Shown one piece after another: positions 24,536 through 35,110 of a stretch of DNA of 64,000 bases. This DNA comes from Mytilus galloprovincialis. Its lineage: Eukaryota > Mollusca > Bivalvia > Mytilida > Mytilidae. Under the pieces are notes generated by a model, which saw nothing but the letters and a program-made list of their open reading frames with translations, did not search any database and was not told where the DNA came from. The stretch is taken from positions 74,579,497 through 74,643,496 of the forward strand of contig NC_134844.1 of assembly GCF_965363235.1 (NCBI RefSeq). Direction: 5' to 3'. Position numbers and translations under genes: made by a program. How positions within the stretch are numbered: the stretch's first letter is position 1; the number at the start of each line of letters is the position of its first letter.

Positions 24536-25196
24536 AGTATTGGTATTGTCATCTGATAACGTCATGCCGATTATAAGATGCACAGGTTCCCTGCTTTCAA
24601 CATCTTTCTGTTTGAACCCGTCCACCTGGAACTTATCAATTATTGGTATTATTAATTTTATTTGGTAAAAGGGCCTGGAAAGTATTTTTTAATCAACAAC
24701 ATTGTCCTTTATGAGTTATAAATAAAGTTGAATTCTTTGATTCGCTGTTTTACGTCATTCCGGCTAACAAATTGAAAACTGTACATGCTGTACCTATATA
24801 CGCCTTATTTTAGGTCCAGATTTTTATTATTCGTATTGTCATCTTAGAAAGTCATACTGATTAAAGTACTACAACCGGGAACAATGTGACAATGATTGAA
24901 TTTAGTAGTGTCAATCCTGTGATTACGACCCGTGTATATAGCAAAATCCTTTTGGTGGTGCACCTGTCAGATGCGGAACGTACAGATACGGTAATAGGTA
25001 ACAGGTGAATATACTATTGGTATCGGTATCAGATTCGACCCGGAACTTCTTAATTATTGGCAATATTAATTATGTGGAAAACAAAAGGGTCTGGAGTGGT
25101 GTAATTTTTAATCAACAGCATTGTACTATATTAGTTATATAAAAAGTTGAATTCTTGGATTCAGCGTTTTTACGTGATGACGGCTAACAAATTGGA
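24536..25196 (+). repeat. Diverged tandem duplication, two copies
   Basis: Copy 1 (24536-24780) and copy 2 (about 24830-25196) share ordered words: TATTGTCATCT, TTATTGG-ATTATTAAT, AAAAGGG-CTGGA, TTTTTAATCAACA-CATTGT, AAGTTGAATTCTT-GATTC and CGGCTAACAAATTG. The copies differ at many positions and copy 2 has extra bases, so the duplication is old. A GTGGTCACGGGTCTGTGAC word leads copy 1 near 24473. It is non-coding. Confidence 0.7.
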
Positions 25197-25316
25197 CCTC
25201 GTTATTTTAGTATTATAGATGATAATAAAATTACCTATATGATAGCGTATTTTTAAGGAACGGTCATACCATATGAAGAGTTTAGAACTAAACTGTATTA
25301 GAGTATTAATTACCCC

Positions 25317-25352
25317 GACCATACGCGTACGGTCGGACCATACGCCACACGA
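25317..25352. repeat. Short palindrome related to the 23.3-kb cluster
   Basis: Reads CGACCATACGCGTACGGTCG followed by GACCATACGCC. The first twenty bases are a near-perfect palindrome, built from the same word as the cluster at 23245-23395. Confidence 0.8.
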
Positions 25353-26054
25353 AACGAAATATTGAACCAAAATAGTATTGAATAAAACATACACGACCTG
25401 CAAAGGATTTTGACTTGGTACAGGCACATAATGAAGAGGGTTCAACATGTTTTGCAATGTCTCTTTGACACATTACCCGTTTCCATTTTTTATTCTAAAG
25501 GTACATACACTGTAAATGAACGGGAGTATGGTGTGCACTTTTTCAATGTTATGTTGATCTTTTTACGATTTTGTATTTAGTCTGTATAGAAAGTATTCAA
25601 AACGTTTTTCTGAAAGACAAACTATACATCAACTACAGTTTCTCCGAATTTAGTACATTTGCAACATAGACTTAAGGTAGCACAATACAAAGATTTTATA
25701 ACTCCAACTCCCAAGTTTTAAAATGCTGAAACTTTCCTAATAATGCTTGAAAATTTATAAAAGTGGTAGTTTTAGATAGCTTACAGATTACTCTTTCAAA
25801 TTAATGCAATGTTAGTATTATGCAACAATTATGTAACCAATTATAATGTTAACCGTGTCTAAAATATTTTTCACCAAATTTCCACTTTCAAATGAAATTA
25901 GCTTCTGCATAGTTATCCCTAGAGGGTTAATTTTATTATATGTTGTTCCTATGGCCATTATCTACAAAAGAGTGTCTCAGATTTCAGATAGAATGTATAG
26001 AACACACCTGATTAAACATTATCTTCTTTGATGTGGTTACGATGTTTACACTAA

Positions 26055-26515
26055 TTAGAGATTTATGAGAGAATGAAATACTAGTGCAGCAAATGGACTG
26101 CAAACGAGAACTAACACCAAACCAAACATCTGGAAACACAGTTGCTCTCTACATGATAGCTTATGATAGTCGCATTCTAACTTTTTGTGATGTTTTGCAA
26201 AGAAAATAAACGCCAGAAAGAGAACTGGTGCGAAGGTAAAGGGCATCACCAATGCAAACTTCGAAGTTTGTCCAATCGCAATGTAGTGTAGGAACAGGAA
26301 CACATCCGACAGAGTATCAAACAGGTACAGGACATATGTTAACAAAGTCAGTACGATATGAATAGTTGCCTTTATGCACGAATCATGATAAGGTTGGTTT
26401 CCAGAGCAGCACATTCGGTAGCAACCCGCATACAAAATAGTTAACGTAACCATACCAAAAATAGCACAAACCATACTGATTATTTTGATTGTTTCACTCG
26501 ACGTTGACAATGCAT
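26055..26515 (-). CDS. XK-related-like membrane protein, 3' exon
   Basis: Exon coding for a multi-pass membrane protein. After a TTTTTTCAG acceptor the frame reads ATGCATTG.. (phase 1). Hydrophobic segments follow: IKIISMVCAIFGMVTLTILY, IHIVLTLLTYVLYLFDTLSD, FALVMPFTFAPVLFLAFIFF and FQMFGLVLVLVCSPFAALVF. The order D-x2-SD-V-x4-HY-x3-G-x5-FAL-x7-AP resembles the start of XK-related scramblase-family proteins, which have D-x3-D-x6-Y-x3-G before a second helix. XK-related proteins normally have about eight to ten helices, whereas this frame ends after four, so either the protein is short, the 3' part is spliced further, or the resemblance is superficial. A GTATTT word near the stop could be an unused donor. 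The 5' exon is at 27500-27695. Confidence 0.6.
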
Positions 26516-27499
26516 CTGAAAAAATAATTTTACTCTTCATTAATGGTTGTACCCGTACCTCATGAATTTGGCAGGTCCTGAGTTTTTGTCGTATTACAAA
26601 TATACAAAGAAACAACAATTTGATTATATTTGGGATGACAGGGGTTCTGACGTCAATCAAATACATTGTTTAAACCAAGAGGAGAAGGAAGAACAATACG
26701 TATGGCATAGTGAACACAATTTAATTAGGTTTTCAGACATATTGAACATATTTTGTACTATATTACATGTAGCCATGTTAATTAACCAACCACTCATATA
26801 CAAGTTTCATAATAATTATGTCCATAGGTAAACTGTTGTTTTTTTTCATACATATTTTGCATCAGAACTTTTAAAGCAACGCTGTGTTTAATTAAGTGCA
26901 GATTTTCTTTGATCCACAGATTTTTTGTGCGATTGTTTTGTTTATTTCACAACTAAACATTTAACATTAAACTACTTTGCGTTAGGAGAAGAAATCCTAT
27001 CAAAATATCTTATATTTGATATCAACCGTTTCCCTAAATCCTCATTATGACATAATTACAGGAAAACTTGAATTGAAGAACTATAAGTATTGACAGTTGC
27101 GTACCCGAATAAAAATTTATGAGCAAAGTATTTCTTTATATTCTTCCACTTTTCATTCCCGTTTTTGTGGATGCAGTTTGTGTTTCTCGATCTCAAGTTT
27201 TCTATGTATTATTATTATGTATTTGTCTTTTCGTCGTGTAACGGCATTCGTCATTTGGTTTAAAGTTTTCTTGTTTTTTTTAGTTAAATGTTTTCATAGT
27301 ACCTTAGTCTTTTCTTGTACTGAAAATGTAATTTTGTTCAGCTCATTGTATTTCTTATTTTTCAACTACAAACTTTAATATAAACTTCTCTATGCTACAA
27401 AGTAGCAGAATAGAAATACGCATAAATCATTGCTTTCAAGTGTGTCATCCTGAACTGTTTTTTTAGGTTTAAGATATGTAATTTTATGATAACATTTAC

Positions 27500-27695
27500 C
27501 ATATGTCGTAGTTTCAAAACTCTCAAATGGTGTTGTGATAGTGTTGTTTATGATTGATGTCCCAGTTTTAGTACAGTTCAAATAGTATGGAGTTGTGGTG
27601 AAGTCCCAATTGGATGCAGTTGTCATAAACTCCATATCTGTAAGATTCATATTTGCATTTAGTAACAACTTTAAATTTAATATTACATTTATCAC
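27500..27695 (-). CDS. XK-related-like membrane protein, 5' exon
   Basis: Open frame ending at a good donor, TATG|GTAAATG (exon end 27500). It leaves phase 1, which fits exactly the phase-1 acceptor at 26515; joining them gives GAT (Asp) across the junction. The encoded end after the Met at about 27650 is MNLTDMEF followed by Ser/Thr-rich sequence with three N-glycosylation sequons (NLT, NCT, NNT), suitable for an extracellular N-terminus before the first helix. The frame opens at 27695 with another Met, so the start is uncertain. The splice and pairing are inferred from phase and motif only. Further exons in the 984-base intron are possible. Confidence 0.5.
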
Positions 27696-27759
27696 TCATT
27701 TTCCTTTATATTGTGTACATCATGACTTTCTCTTTTTACAAGTCATTTTCTTTAGGTTA

Positions 27760-28050
27760 TAAAAGTTAGGATGGAAATGGGGAATGTACCACAAAGACAA
27801 CAACCCGACCATAGAGCAGACACCATTCAAAAGACACCAATGGGTCTCCAATACAGCGAGAAACTCCCAGACCCGGAGGCATCCTTCAGCTGGCCCCAAC
27901 ACAGATATGTATACTAGTTCAGTGATAATGGACGTCATACTAAACTCAAAAATATACACAAGAAACTAACATTAACAAGCATACAAGACTGCCTAAAGCC
28001 AGAAGCTCTTAAATTATGACAGGTGCCAAAATGCGGCGAGGTTTGTTTTT
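27760..28050 (-). mobile_element. Penelope-like element 3' end, fragment
   Basis: Reverse complement of the PLE 3' untranslated end: GGAAATGGGGAATGTACCAC, ACAACAACCCGACCATAGAG, GCATCCTTCAGCTGGCCCC, ACAAGAAACTAACATTAACA and CAAAATGCGGCGAGGTTTG all mirror words in copies 1 and 2. It lies just upstream of the membrane-protein gene and could supply part of its 5' flank. No coding capacity. Confidence 0.85.
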
Positions 28051-29599
28051 CTCTTCAATGTTTCAACTTTACTTTCTTTTTTAATTTGATTATTATTGAA
28101 ATGAACTTAAAGAGGTAAAGAAATAGAAGATAACGCCTTTCTATCTCTTGAAAATTATTGATTGAAAGATTTTTGTTAAGCATCTATGTAATATTGTAAA
28201 ACGTGAACAATTGATACGAAAGTAAGATTTTACGAAAAAAAAACGACGTCTCTTACATCTGAAACGTGTAAAAATTGTGCAAATTTGATATTTCAGCTTG
28301 CCAATAACATATAAGAGTTTTTACCTCTCCGGGGAACATGAGATCAACAACGGGTTTGATAGAGCTAATGTTGCCCAGTCTTTACTTTTCTATGGTGTGC
28401 TTTGTATTCTGATGCTTCAGTATATGTTTCTTTTCGTTTTTAGCAATGACAATGTCATTACTTTTTCATGTTTAAGACTGATAAAAATGAATTAAAAATA
28501 TTAAAAAAAAAAAAAAAAAAAATGAATTATAATGCTTTTTAACTATTTCCACTGTTCCTTACTCTCCTCACATGCTACACGCTAATCTTCAGTCCATGGG
28601 CACATTTTTTTACATTATGCATAGTACAACAGTTGCAAAGGGAGTTTTAATTTGGGGGAGACTTGGAAAGTTTTGGTGATTACACGATAACTTAAGTTAA
28701 GTATCAGACGGTAGTTATTTCGTGAGAATCAATTGAGCATGCATCTATACTACACATTTCACACGAAAAACAAATATATTTAAAAATAAAAGTATGTGAA
28801 CAATGACTTTCTTTTAAACGATATATGTTGTAGATAAATGAAAAAAGCATATTTAAAATTGCTAGTTTGAATACTTTAAAAACTAATTTGAAAAGACAAT
28901 TAAAAAAATAAGTTTTAAAAAGATTTTTACAAACTCACTGATTATTAAAACCTGTTGTCGACAAAATCCGTAGGAATAGTATTATTTGAACTTCAAATCT
29001 TTAGAAGATAGATAACATAATCTGTCAAGATATCAGTTGATCTTGTCCTACTTTGTGAGCATGTGCACTGCATATCAAGAAGATAAATAATGTTTGTTAT
29101 TGTATATCAAATCAATAAATATTTGATTTAACATGACTATTCTGCAATGTATGATACAATTCGATTTATGGTTACAATACCAAAAAAAATACATTCTTTT
29201 CCGTGACATATACTGTCAATAGGTTTCATTGTAGTATATGTAAAATGCAAAGAGACAGAAAAGATCTGTTTTCTTTTACTATATTTATATACACGCAAAT
29301 TGGAACTCATAAAAATAAATAATGCATCCCTAACCAATATCAATACTGTTAAATTAAACTCTTGCTTAACATATTAGATACATGTTATTCTACTTTTTCT
29401 AAATAAACGTTTAAAACCTAGCATGATAATATTACTGTTGGGAATATAATAATATTCAAATTTATTGGAAAAATAAAAAAATAATCTTTTAATCTGGCAA
29501 GATATCAGTTCAGGTATGTGTATAACTTTGTTTACATGTCATCCGCATATCAAGAAGATGCATCATAATTTTTGATACAATCGATAAACCAAGTTAGAT

Positions 29600-29670
29600 A
29601 TATGGACCTGTTCAGATTATATTGACCGAGTAAAAAGTCCGAGTGTCAATATAATCTAACTGGTCCATAT
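29600..29670. repeat. Hairpin with ATATGGACC arms
   Basis: Left arm ATATGGACCTGTTCAGATTA-TATTGAC pairs with right arm GTCAATA-TAATCTAACTGGTCCATAT around an ~18-base loop. The core TATTGAC..GTCAATA is the same word seen in the hairpin arrays near 42.2-42.4 kb and 45.2-45.9 kb, so this may be a member of the same foldback family. Confidence 0.8.
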
Positions 29671-29811
29671 GCATCGCATTGACTGAGGTAAAGTCCTTTA
29701 TTTCTATATTAAATGTGTACTTAATGTAGTAGGAAAATGGCGTTCAATGTTCTTACTGTGTATGTTTAAATTGTATTTTTGATGAATTATAATCTAAAAT
29801 ACTATTTTGGT

Positions 29812-29890
29812 CTGAGAGTTACTGATGAGTCTAATGTGGACAAAACCCGCATCTGGCGTAATGAATTATAATCCTGGTACCTGTGATCAC
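29812..29890 (+). repeat. Repeat tail, family D
   Basis: Third copy of the family D words: GTTACTGATGAGTCTAATGT, ACAAAACCCGCATCTGGCGT and TAATCCTGGTACCTGTGAT. It is more diverged than the copies at 5.3 and 5.7 kb; the CG dinucleotides of the core have partly become CC/CA, as expected from decay of methylated CpG. Confidence 0.65.
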
Positions 29891-30229
29891 TAAATATATA
29901 GCATGTTATTGAAAATATCATTTTTTTTAACAACTTCATAGCTTGTTACATTAGTCTCCTTGTAGTCTTAGCTTCTGCATTCAACATAACATTCTTGAAA
30001 TATCCAGTGAAAAACTTGGAAATTTTAATGTTGGCTGCTGCGGCGCTTCCTTCCTAAATTTTATGCGTGACGTAATGACGCCATAAATCTTTTGACAACA
30101 CATATACATATAAATAGAAATACAGCGTCGATACGCGTAAAAAAAGAAACAAGGCTATACGTTAAATAACCTTTGAAATACGTGATCTTAATATCCAATA
30201 AAAATAGTAGAATGCTACATGTACACCAT

Positions 30230-30365
30230 ATGTTAGATAGTGCAATATTGACCTTTTAACAATAATGTTGTGAGTTCGTATCCCGCACTACGATTTGCAG
30301 TTTTCTGTCAAACGTTTGTAGTTTTCTCCGTACACACCGACTTCCTCCACTAATAACAATTACTA
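30230..30365 (+). repeat. Possible tRNA-derived SINE fragment
   Basis: The word GTTGTGAGTTCGTATCCCGC resembles a tRNA B box (GGTTCGANTCC) with its flanks. The following GTACACACCGACTTCCTCCA is of a kind seen in mollusc SINE bodies. No full cloverleaf or A box is convincing, so it is not called as a tRNA gene. Confidence 0.3.
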
Positions 30366-31002
30366 CTATGGAATAGCACAAAGTGTTATAGTCGTATTAA
30401 ACATGTATTAACCAATCTGTCAATTCTACCCTTTGTATTCCTCTAGCATGTTTAATATTCGTAACACAACCATACATGAATGAATGGGATTTTTTTTACG
30501 TAAAAGCAATTGATGTATCTTGTTTTAGATATGGGATATATTTTTGTTATACATTTTATATTTTTAAGATCAATTAGGAAATGTTTTATAATCCGAAACA
30601 CCGATTGTTTTGGCCATCTTACTATCTAACAGTTTGCAAAAGTTAAACTGCAAATATTACGCCAATAGTAAAAATATCAACATGACAAGATATCAGAAAA
30701 TTTTCCGAAAGAGATGTCTGTGTTCTTTTTATGTAGCTGAATTAAAACTTTCGTTTCCTCGTTTATCGAGGAAGAAATTTTGCAGATGTCTTTGCAATTT
30801 GCTTTTTATAGTCAAATGCACTCTTGGTATTATTTCAAAAAGCGTATACATCAAAACGTTTTCATTGACGTGGTCAGTTTATTTGGAATGTCCCTTTGAT
30901 ATCTTTCGCCACTCTGTTCCTAACAGTATCGTGTTTTAGCTAAAAATAGTCAATATTGTGTTTAGTCTCGCTACACTCAAAAAATGTTTTTTAATTTGAT
31001 AG

Positions 31003-32952
31003 AATACCAACTATGTATTGGCTTCCAAAACTACACAAAACCCCTTACAAATATAGATTTATTTCGTCTTCAAGCCATTGTTCAACTACTAAATTGTCTA
31101 TTCTTCTTACCAGCACACTTGGTACAATTAAAAACCTTATAATAAATTGTTCAAATAAGGCCTTCGAAAATAGTGAAATAAATTACTTTTGGAGTGTCAA
31201 GAACTCGTTGGAAGTACTTGATAAATTGCATGCTCATATTGGTGATTTTGAATCTGTTCAAAGTTTTGATTTTTCTACCCTGTATACCACATTGCCTCAC
31301 ATTCTCATTAAGAAAAAATTCACACACCTAATTAAATGGGCATTCAAAAAATCAGAATGTGAATATATATGTTCAAACTCTTTTGGGTCATTTTTTAGTA
31401 GCAATAAACAAAAAAACTATGTTACATGTAATTGGACATGCTTTGATACTATATATGCCCTTGAATTTTTACTAGATAACATTTTTGTTCGCTTTGGGGA
31501 TTCCGTATATCGGCAGATTATCGGAATTCCAATGGGGACTAACTGTGCACCACTTATTGCGGACCTCTTTTTGTATTGTTATGAGTTACAATTTATGACA
31601 AAAATAAGCAAAGACCCATCAGAACAACATCTGATAAACAAATTTAATAATACTTTTAGATATTTGGATGATATTTTGGCTCTCAATAATGACGACTTCA
31701 GTATGTATATTAATGAAATTTATCCTGCTGAACTTACTTTAAATAAAGCTAATACTAATAATGACCACTGCCCTTTCCTCGATCTTGATATCTATATCAC
31801 TAACGGAAAGCTGAATACTAAAAATTATGATAAAAGGGATGATTTTTCATTTCCTATCGTTAATTATCCGTTTTTAGATGGTGACGTTCCCTTGTCACCA
31901 TCTTACGGTGTTTATATATCTCAACTTGTTCGATTCGCTCGTGTTTGTAACAATGTTTTAGATTTTAACGAGAGAAATTTATGTATTACTGAAAAATTAT
32001 AACACCAGGGTTTTCGATATCACAAACTAGTCAAAACTTTTACTAAATTTTATCATCGGTATAAAGACATCATTCGTAAATATAGCTCAACATGCAGACT
32101 TTTTATACGTTCAGGTATTTCACATCCATTTTTTTATGGAAATATTCTTTATAAAGCACAAAGGTGTCAGTATTCAACTCAGAAACTTACAAAACCTTTA
32201 AATAGACTGATTAAGAAGGGATATAATTACGATACTGTTGTCAAGTTATTAAAGATTGCATATTTTGGCGTTAATATTGAGTCACTGATAAGGTCTTTGC
32301 GTCGGAACTAAAGACATTTATTCTAAAAACAGTTGTTGGCATGACACGGGTTATGTTCTTCTCATATATGTTATGATGGTATGATACTAAACCCCTAACG
32401 GGAAGGATTGTGCCTGATGTTCATATGATGAAACCATAATCTTTCAGTCAGTTTAATTGAAGTCTGGAGCTGGCATTTCAGTTAACTGCTAGTAGTCTTT
32501 TGTTATTTATGTATTATTGTCATTTTGTTTATTTTCTTTGGTTACATCTTCTGACATCAGACTCGGACTTCTCTTGAACTGAATTTTAATGTGCGTATTG
32601 TTATGCGTTTATTTTTCTACATTGGTTAGAGGTATAGGGGGAGGGTTGAGATCTCACAAACATGTTTAACCCCGCCGCATTTTTGCGCCTGTCCCAAGTC
32701 AGGAGCCTCTGGCCTTTGTTAGTCTTGTATTATTTTTATATTAGTTTCTTGTGTACAATTTGGAAATTAGTATGGCGTTAATTATCACTGAACTAGTATA
32801 TATTTGTGTAGGGGCCAGCTGAAGGACGCCTCCGGGTGCGGGAATTTCTCGCTACATTGAAGACCTGTTGGTGACCTTCTGCTGTTGTTTTTTATTTGGT
32901 CGGGTTGTTGTCTCTTTGACACATTCCCCATTTCCATTCTCAATTTTATCTT
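31003..32952 (+). mobile_element. Penelope-like retroelement, copy 2, 5'-truncated
   Basis: A close relative of the copy at 7.6-10.4 kb; the two align with only scattered differences from ACCAACTATGTA (31003) to the CTCAATTTTAT end near 32950. It lacks everything upstream of the MYWLPKLHK motif, so it is 5'-truncated. The long open frame at 31013-32002 is given separately. After it, the C-terminal coding part (ending SLIRSLRRN near 32310) and ~640 bases of 3' untranslated sequence follow. The window holds four further 3'-end fragments of this family, showing repeated integration with 5' loss. Inactive. Confidence 0.88.
31013..32002 (+). CDS. Penelope-like reverse transcriptase, partial
   Basis: A 329-residue open frame holding most of the RT core in order: MYWLPKLHKTPYKYRF (residues 1-16), QSFDFSTLYTTLP (~84-96), YRQIIGIPMGTNCAPLIADL (~166-185), FRYLDDILALNNDDFSMY (~216-233; YxDD catalytic aspartates) and FLDLDIYITNGKLNTKNYDK (~254-273). 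The RT would copy element RNA onto a nicked target. A complete protein would begin several hundred residues earlier and continue past the stop, so this is a remnant. No GIY-YIG nuclease is visible. This is the longest undamaged RT stretch of the family here, which suggests a fairly recent insertion. Confidence 0.85.
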   Translation: MYWLPKLHKTPYKYRFISSSSHCSTTKLSILLTSTLGTIKNLIINCSNKAFENSEINYFWSVKNSLEVLDKLHAHIGDFESVQSFDFSTLYTTLPHILIKKKFTHLIKWAFKKSECEYICSNSFGSFFSSNKQKNYVTCNWTCFDTIYALEFLLDNIFVRFGDSVYRQIIGIPMGTNCAPLIADLFLYCYELQFMTKISKDPSEQHLINKFNNTFRYLDDILALNNDDFSMYINEIYPAELTLNKANTNNDHCPFLDLDIYITNGKLNTKNYDKRDDFSFPIVNYPFLDGDVPLSPSYGVYISQLVRFARVCNNVLDFNERNLCITEKL

Positions 32953-33821
32953 AAATATCTACATGTAGGAACCGACCCTAAAGGTAAAAATGGATTTGAA
33001 CTGTGCAGTATATCTGAGGTAGTTAATGCACACCTTTGCTGTGCATTATCCAGATTATACCACAGTAAGAACAAAGAGATTTTACTCATGTCATGTGTTA
33101 AGTATATAAGGGGATGCGAGAGAGATCAGAGTAAAAGAAAATAGATAGATTGTTAGTTAGAAGTGTTGAGAGTAATATTGTGTTATTGAATTAGGATTAT
33201 TGTTCAACTGTTTTATTATGTCAAACTGATATATACTTACAGATTACATAGTGATTTGATCTGAAACTTTGTGTTGTGGTTTGTTTTCCTTGTGCCATTT
33301 GAAAATGGATTTTACGTTATTTACGCTACCAAAATACCACATCGACAAACACGAATCCTATAAAAACGACAACGCTACAGTGTATACAAAAGTCATATAG
33401 TTACGTTTTGTATATACGTTAAATGGTACCAGTAGATATCTTATCAGAACTATTCATCATACAAGTATTTATAACTCTCTTTGCATTTATTCCTAATTGG
33501 ATACTAGAAATTTTGCAGATATGTGACAACCCATATACTTACACTTAATTGTAGATGCGAAGAAGCTTCCAATATTACCAGACACATTGCCATGTGATTT
33601 TAAGACCTTGCCCAGATCATCGTTTGCCTCTGTTCGTTTAATGAAGCCATTCATATAGAAGGTACATGTATGTCAATATAAAAAAGAAGATGTGGTATGA
33701 TTGCCAATGAGACAACTTTCAACAAAAGACCAAATTGACACAAACATTAACAAGCATAGATAATACAAGTAAATTAGGACAAACACTATGATCTTGATCA
33801 ACCTCAACATCTATATTTATC
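32953..33821. other. Short spacer
   Basis: AT-rich, no gene seen. It ends with a family B head fragment at 33680-33760 (AAAAGAAGATGTGGTATGAT, GCCAATGAGACAACTTTCAA). Confidence 0.6.
33680..33760 (+). repeat. Family B repeat head
   Basis: Carries AAAGAAGATGTGGTATGATT, GCCAATGAGACAACTTTCAA and AAAGACCAAATTGACACAAA, the first ~80 bases of family B, and then breaks off. Confidence 0.75.
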
Positions 33822-33824
33822 TTA

Positions 33825-34778
33825 AGCCTCGGTTACACCTTACCGGATAGCTAGAACGGACGCCTAACGGATAACTTTTTTCAATCCGTTCTTATCCGTT
33901 AGACGTCCATCCATATCCGTTGCATGTCCGTTAAGCGTATGTGTTATCCGTTGACGTCCGTTCTGTTCGGTGGAAACTTTGAGCATGTTCAAAACTTTGA
34001 ACGGATGAAATGTCCGTTGAACGTCCGTTTTGTACGGTACTCGTCCGTTTCGTTTCCGTTTTGTATCCGTTACGTACGTGTCCGTTATACATCTGTTGGA
34101 GGTCTGGAAGATAAATTCTTCAACCGACATCTACCGGACGTTTAACGGATAAAACGGATGTTGAACGGATGAAAAACGGACTCATACCGGACGTATAACG
34201 GATAAAACGGATGATGAACGGATCTAAAACGGATAAATGTCAAATGAAAATTTTGCGTTTGAAATGCTAATTACTAGTATTGGTATGTCAGACTTCTAAA
34301 GGTTCGTGAATTCTTAATATTCATAATCGATCTTAGAGTATAGGCACGTCTTAACAATCAAGCAGCTCTTATTCAGGCCAGACACTGCCCTCTGGCGGAA
34401 TTTTGAAGACCAATTCAAAATTAGACAGAAACATTTTGAATATTTATGCGAATTACATGTATTATTATTGTCGCCTTTGATTTTTCCGTATATCTTGTTC
34501 GTCCGTTTTATCCGGTTCGCTTTCGTTAGGTGTCCGTTTTATGCGGTACTCGTCCGTTGGATGTACGTTCGACATCCGTTCTGACCGGTACGTTTCCGTT
34601 TCTCGTACGTTGCATATACGTTGTGTGTCCGTTAAACATCCGTTACGCGTCCGTTTTATTCGGTCAGTACATTGTACATCAACGGACTCACAACGGATAA
34701 CAATTTTGTCAACAGACAACTTTTATTTTCATTCGTTAGGTGTCCGTTCGTGCTATCCGGTAAGGTGTGACAGAGGCT
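33825..34778. mobile_element. 954-bp inverted-repeat element rich in CCGTT words
   Basis: The left end AGCCTCGGTTACACCTTACC-GGATAGC pairs with the right end GCTATCC-GGTAAGGTGTGACAGAGGCT, and the symmetry continues with AACGGACGCCTAACG against CGTTAGGTGTCCGTT. The element is flanked on both sides by TTA (33822-33824 and 34779-34781), a likely target duplication. A 3-bp TTA/TAA duplication is usual for PIF/Harbinger DNA transposons, so a non-autonomous Harbinger-like MITE is the best guess. The interior holds dozens of CCGTT or AACGG words at ~8-12-base spacing, CCGTT mainly at 33880-34100 and 34500-34680, AACGG at 34140-34240. The open frames across it are by-products of these repeats. It encodes no transposase. 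Confidence 0.85.
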
Positions 34779-34984
34779 TTATAAACAAGGCATATTAAAA
34801 AATTATTAGTCGAAATCAAACTGACAATTTGATGCCACGGCGAAAAATTGAGCAAAGAGAAACAACAGTACACAAAACACAGCATAGAAAATAAAGCGTG
34901 AGCTGCACGAGCCCCTATAAAAATCCGGAATTATCTCAGTTGCCCTGAGTTGCCAACAGATCTTGCCAACAGTTAAAGACTGAA

Positions 34985-35110
34985 CTAAAAGAGGGACGAA
35001 ATATACCAAAGGGACAGTCAAACTCTAAAACAAACGGACAAAGCCATGGCTAAAAATGAAAAAGACAAACAGACAAACAATAGTACACATGACACAACAA
35101 AGAAAACTAA
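34985..35110 (-). repeat. Family C repeat, minus orientation
   Basis: Plus-strand words AAGAGGGACGAAATATACCA, AAGGGACAGTCAAACTCTAA, ACAAAGCCATGGCTAAAAAT and GACAAACAGACAAACAATAG are the reverse complement of the family C copy at 2370-2535. The small open frames on the minus strand here are by-products. Confidence 0.7.

Larger units (their letters stand above)
21496..26050. other. Spacer with palindromes, duplication and repeat tails
   Basis: No host gene is supported. The open frames at 22021-22224, 22414-22626 and 25170-25457 lack domains and fall partly in repeats. Contents listed separately: family E repeat at 22800-22990, palindrome cluster at 23245-23395, PLE tail at 23644-24112, tandem duplication at 24536-25196 and a short palindrome at 25317-25352. 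A short PLE-end word, GTCTCTTTGACACATTACCC, also occurs near 25458. Confidence 0.6.
28051..31002. other. AT-rich spacer
   Basis: No gene is supported. It holds a poly-A run at 28503-28521, a hairpin at 29600-29670, a family D tail at 29812-29890, a possible tRNA-related SINE piece at about 30230-30365 and a decayed family C piece near 30850-30920. The open frame at 30610-30939 overlaps the last of these and has no domain. Confidence 0.6.

Noticed and set aside
30265-30300. tRNA gene suggested by a B-box-like word
   Set aside because: No A box or cloverleaf could be built around it; kept only as a low-confidence SINE fragment.
33864-34798. Open frames on both strands rich in R, T, V and S (e.g. 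34465-34719 minus)
   Set aside because: They arise from the CCGTT/AACGG words of the inverted-repeat element and have no independent coding signal.
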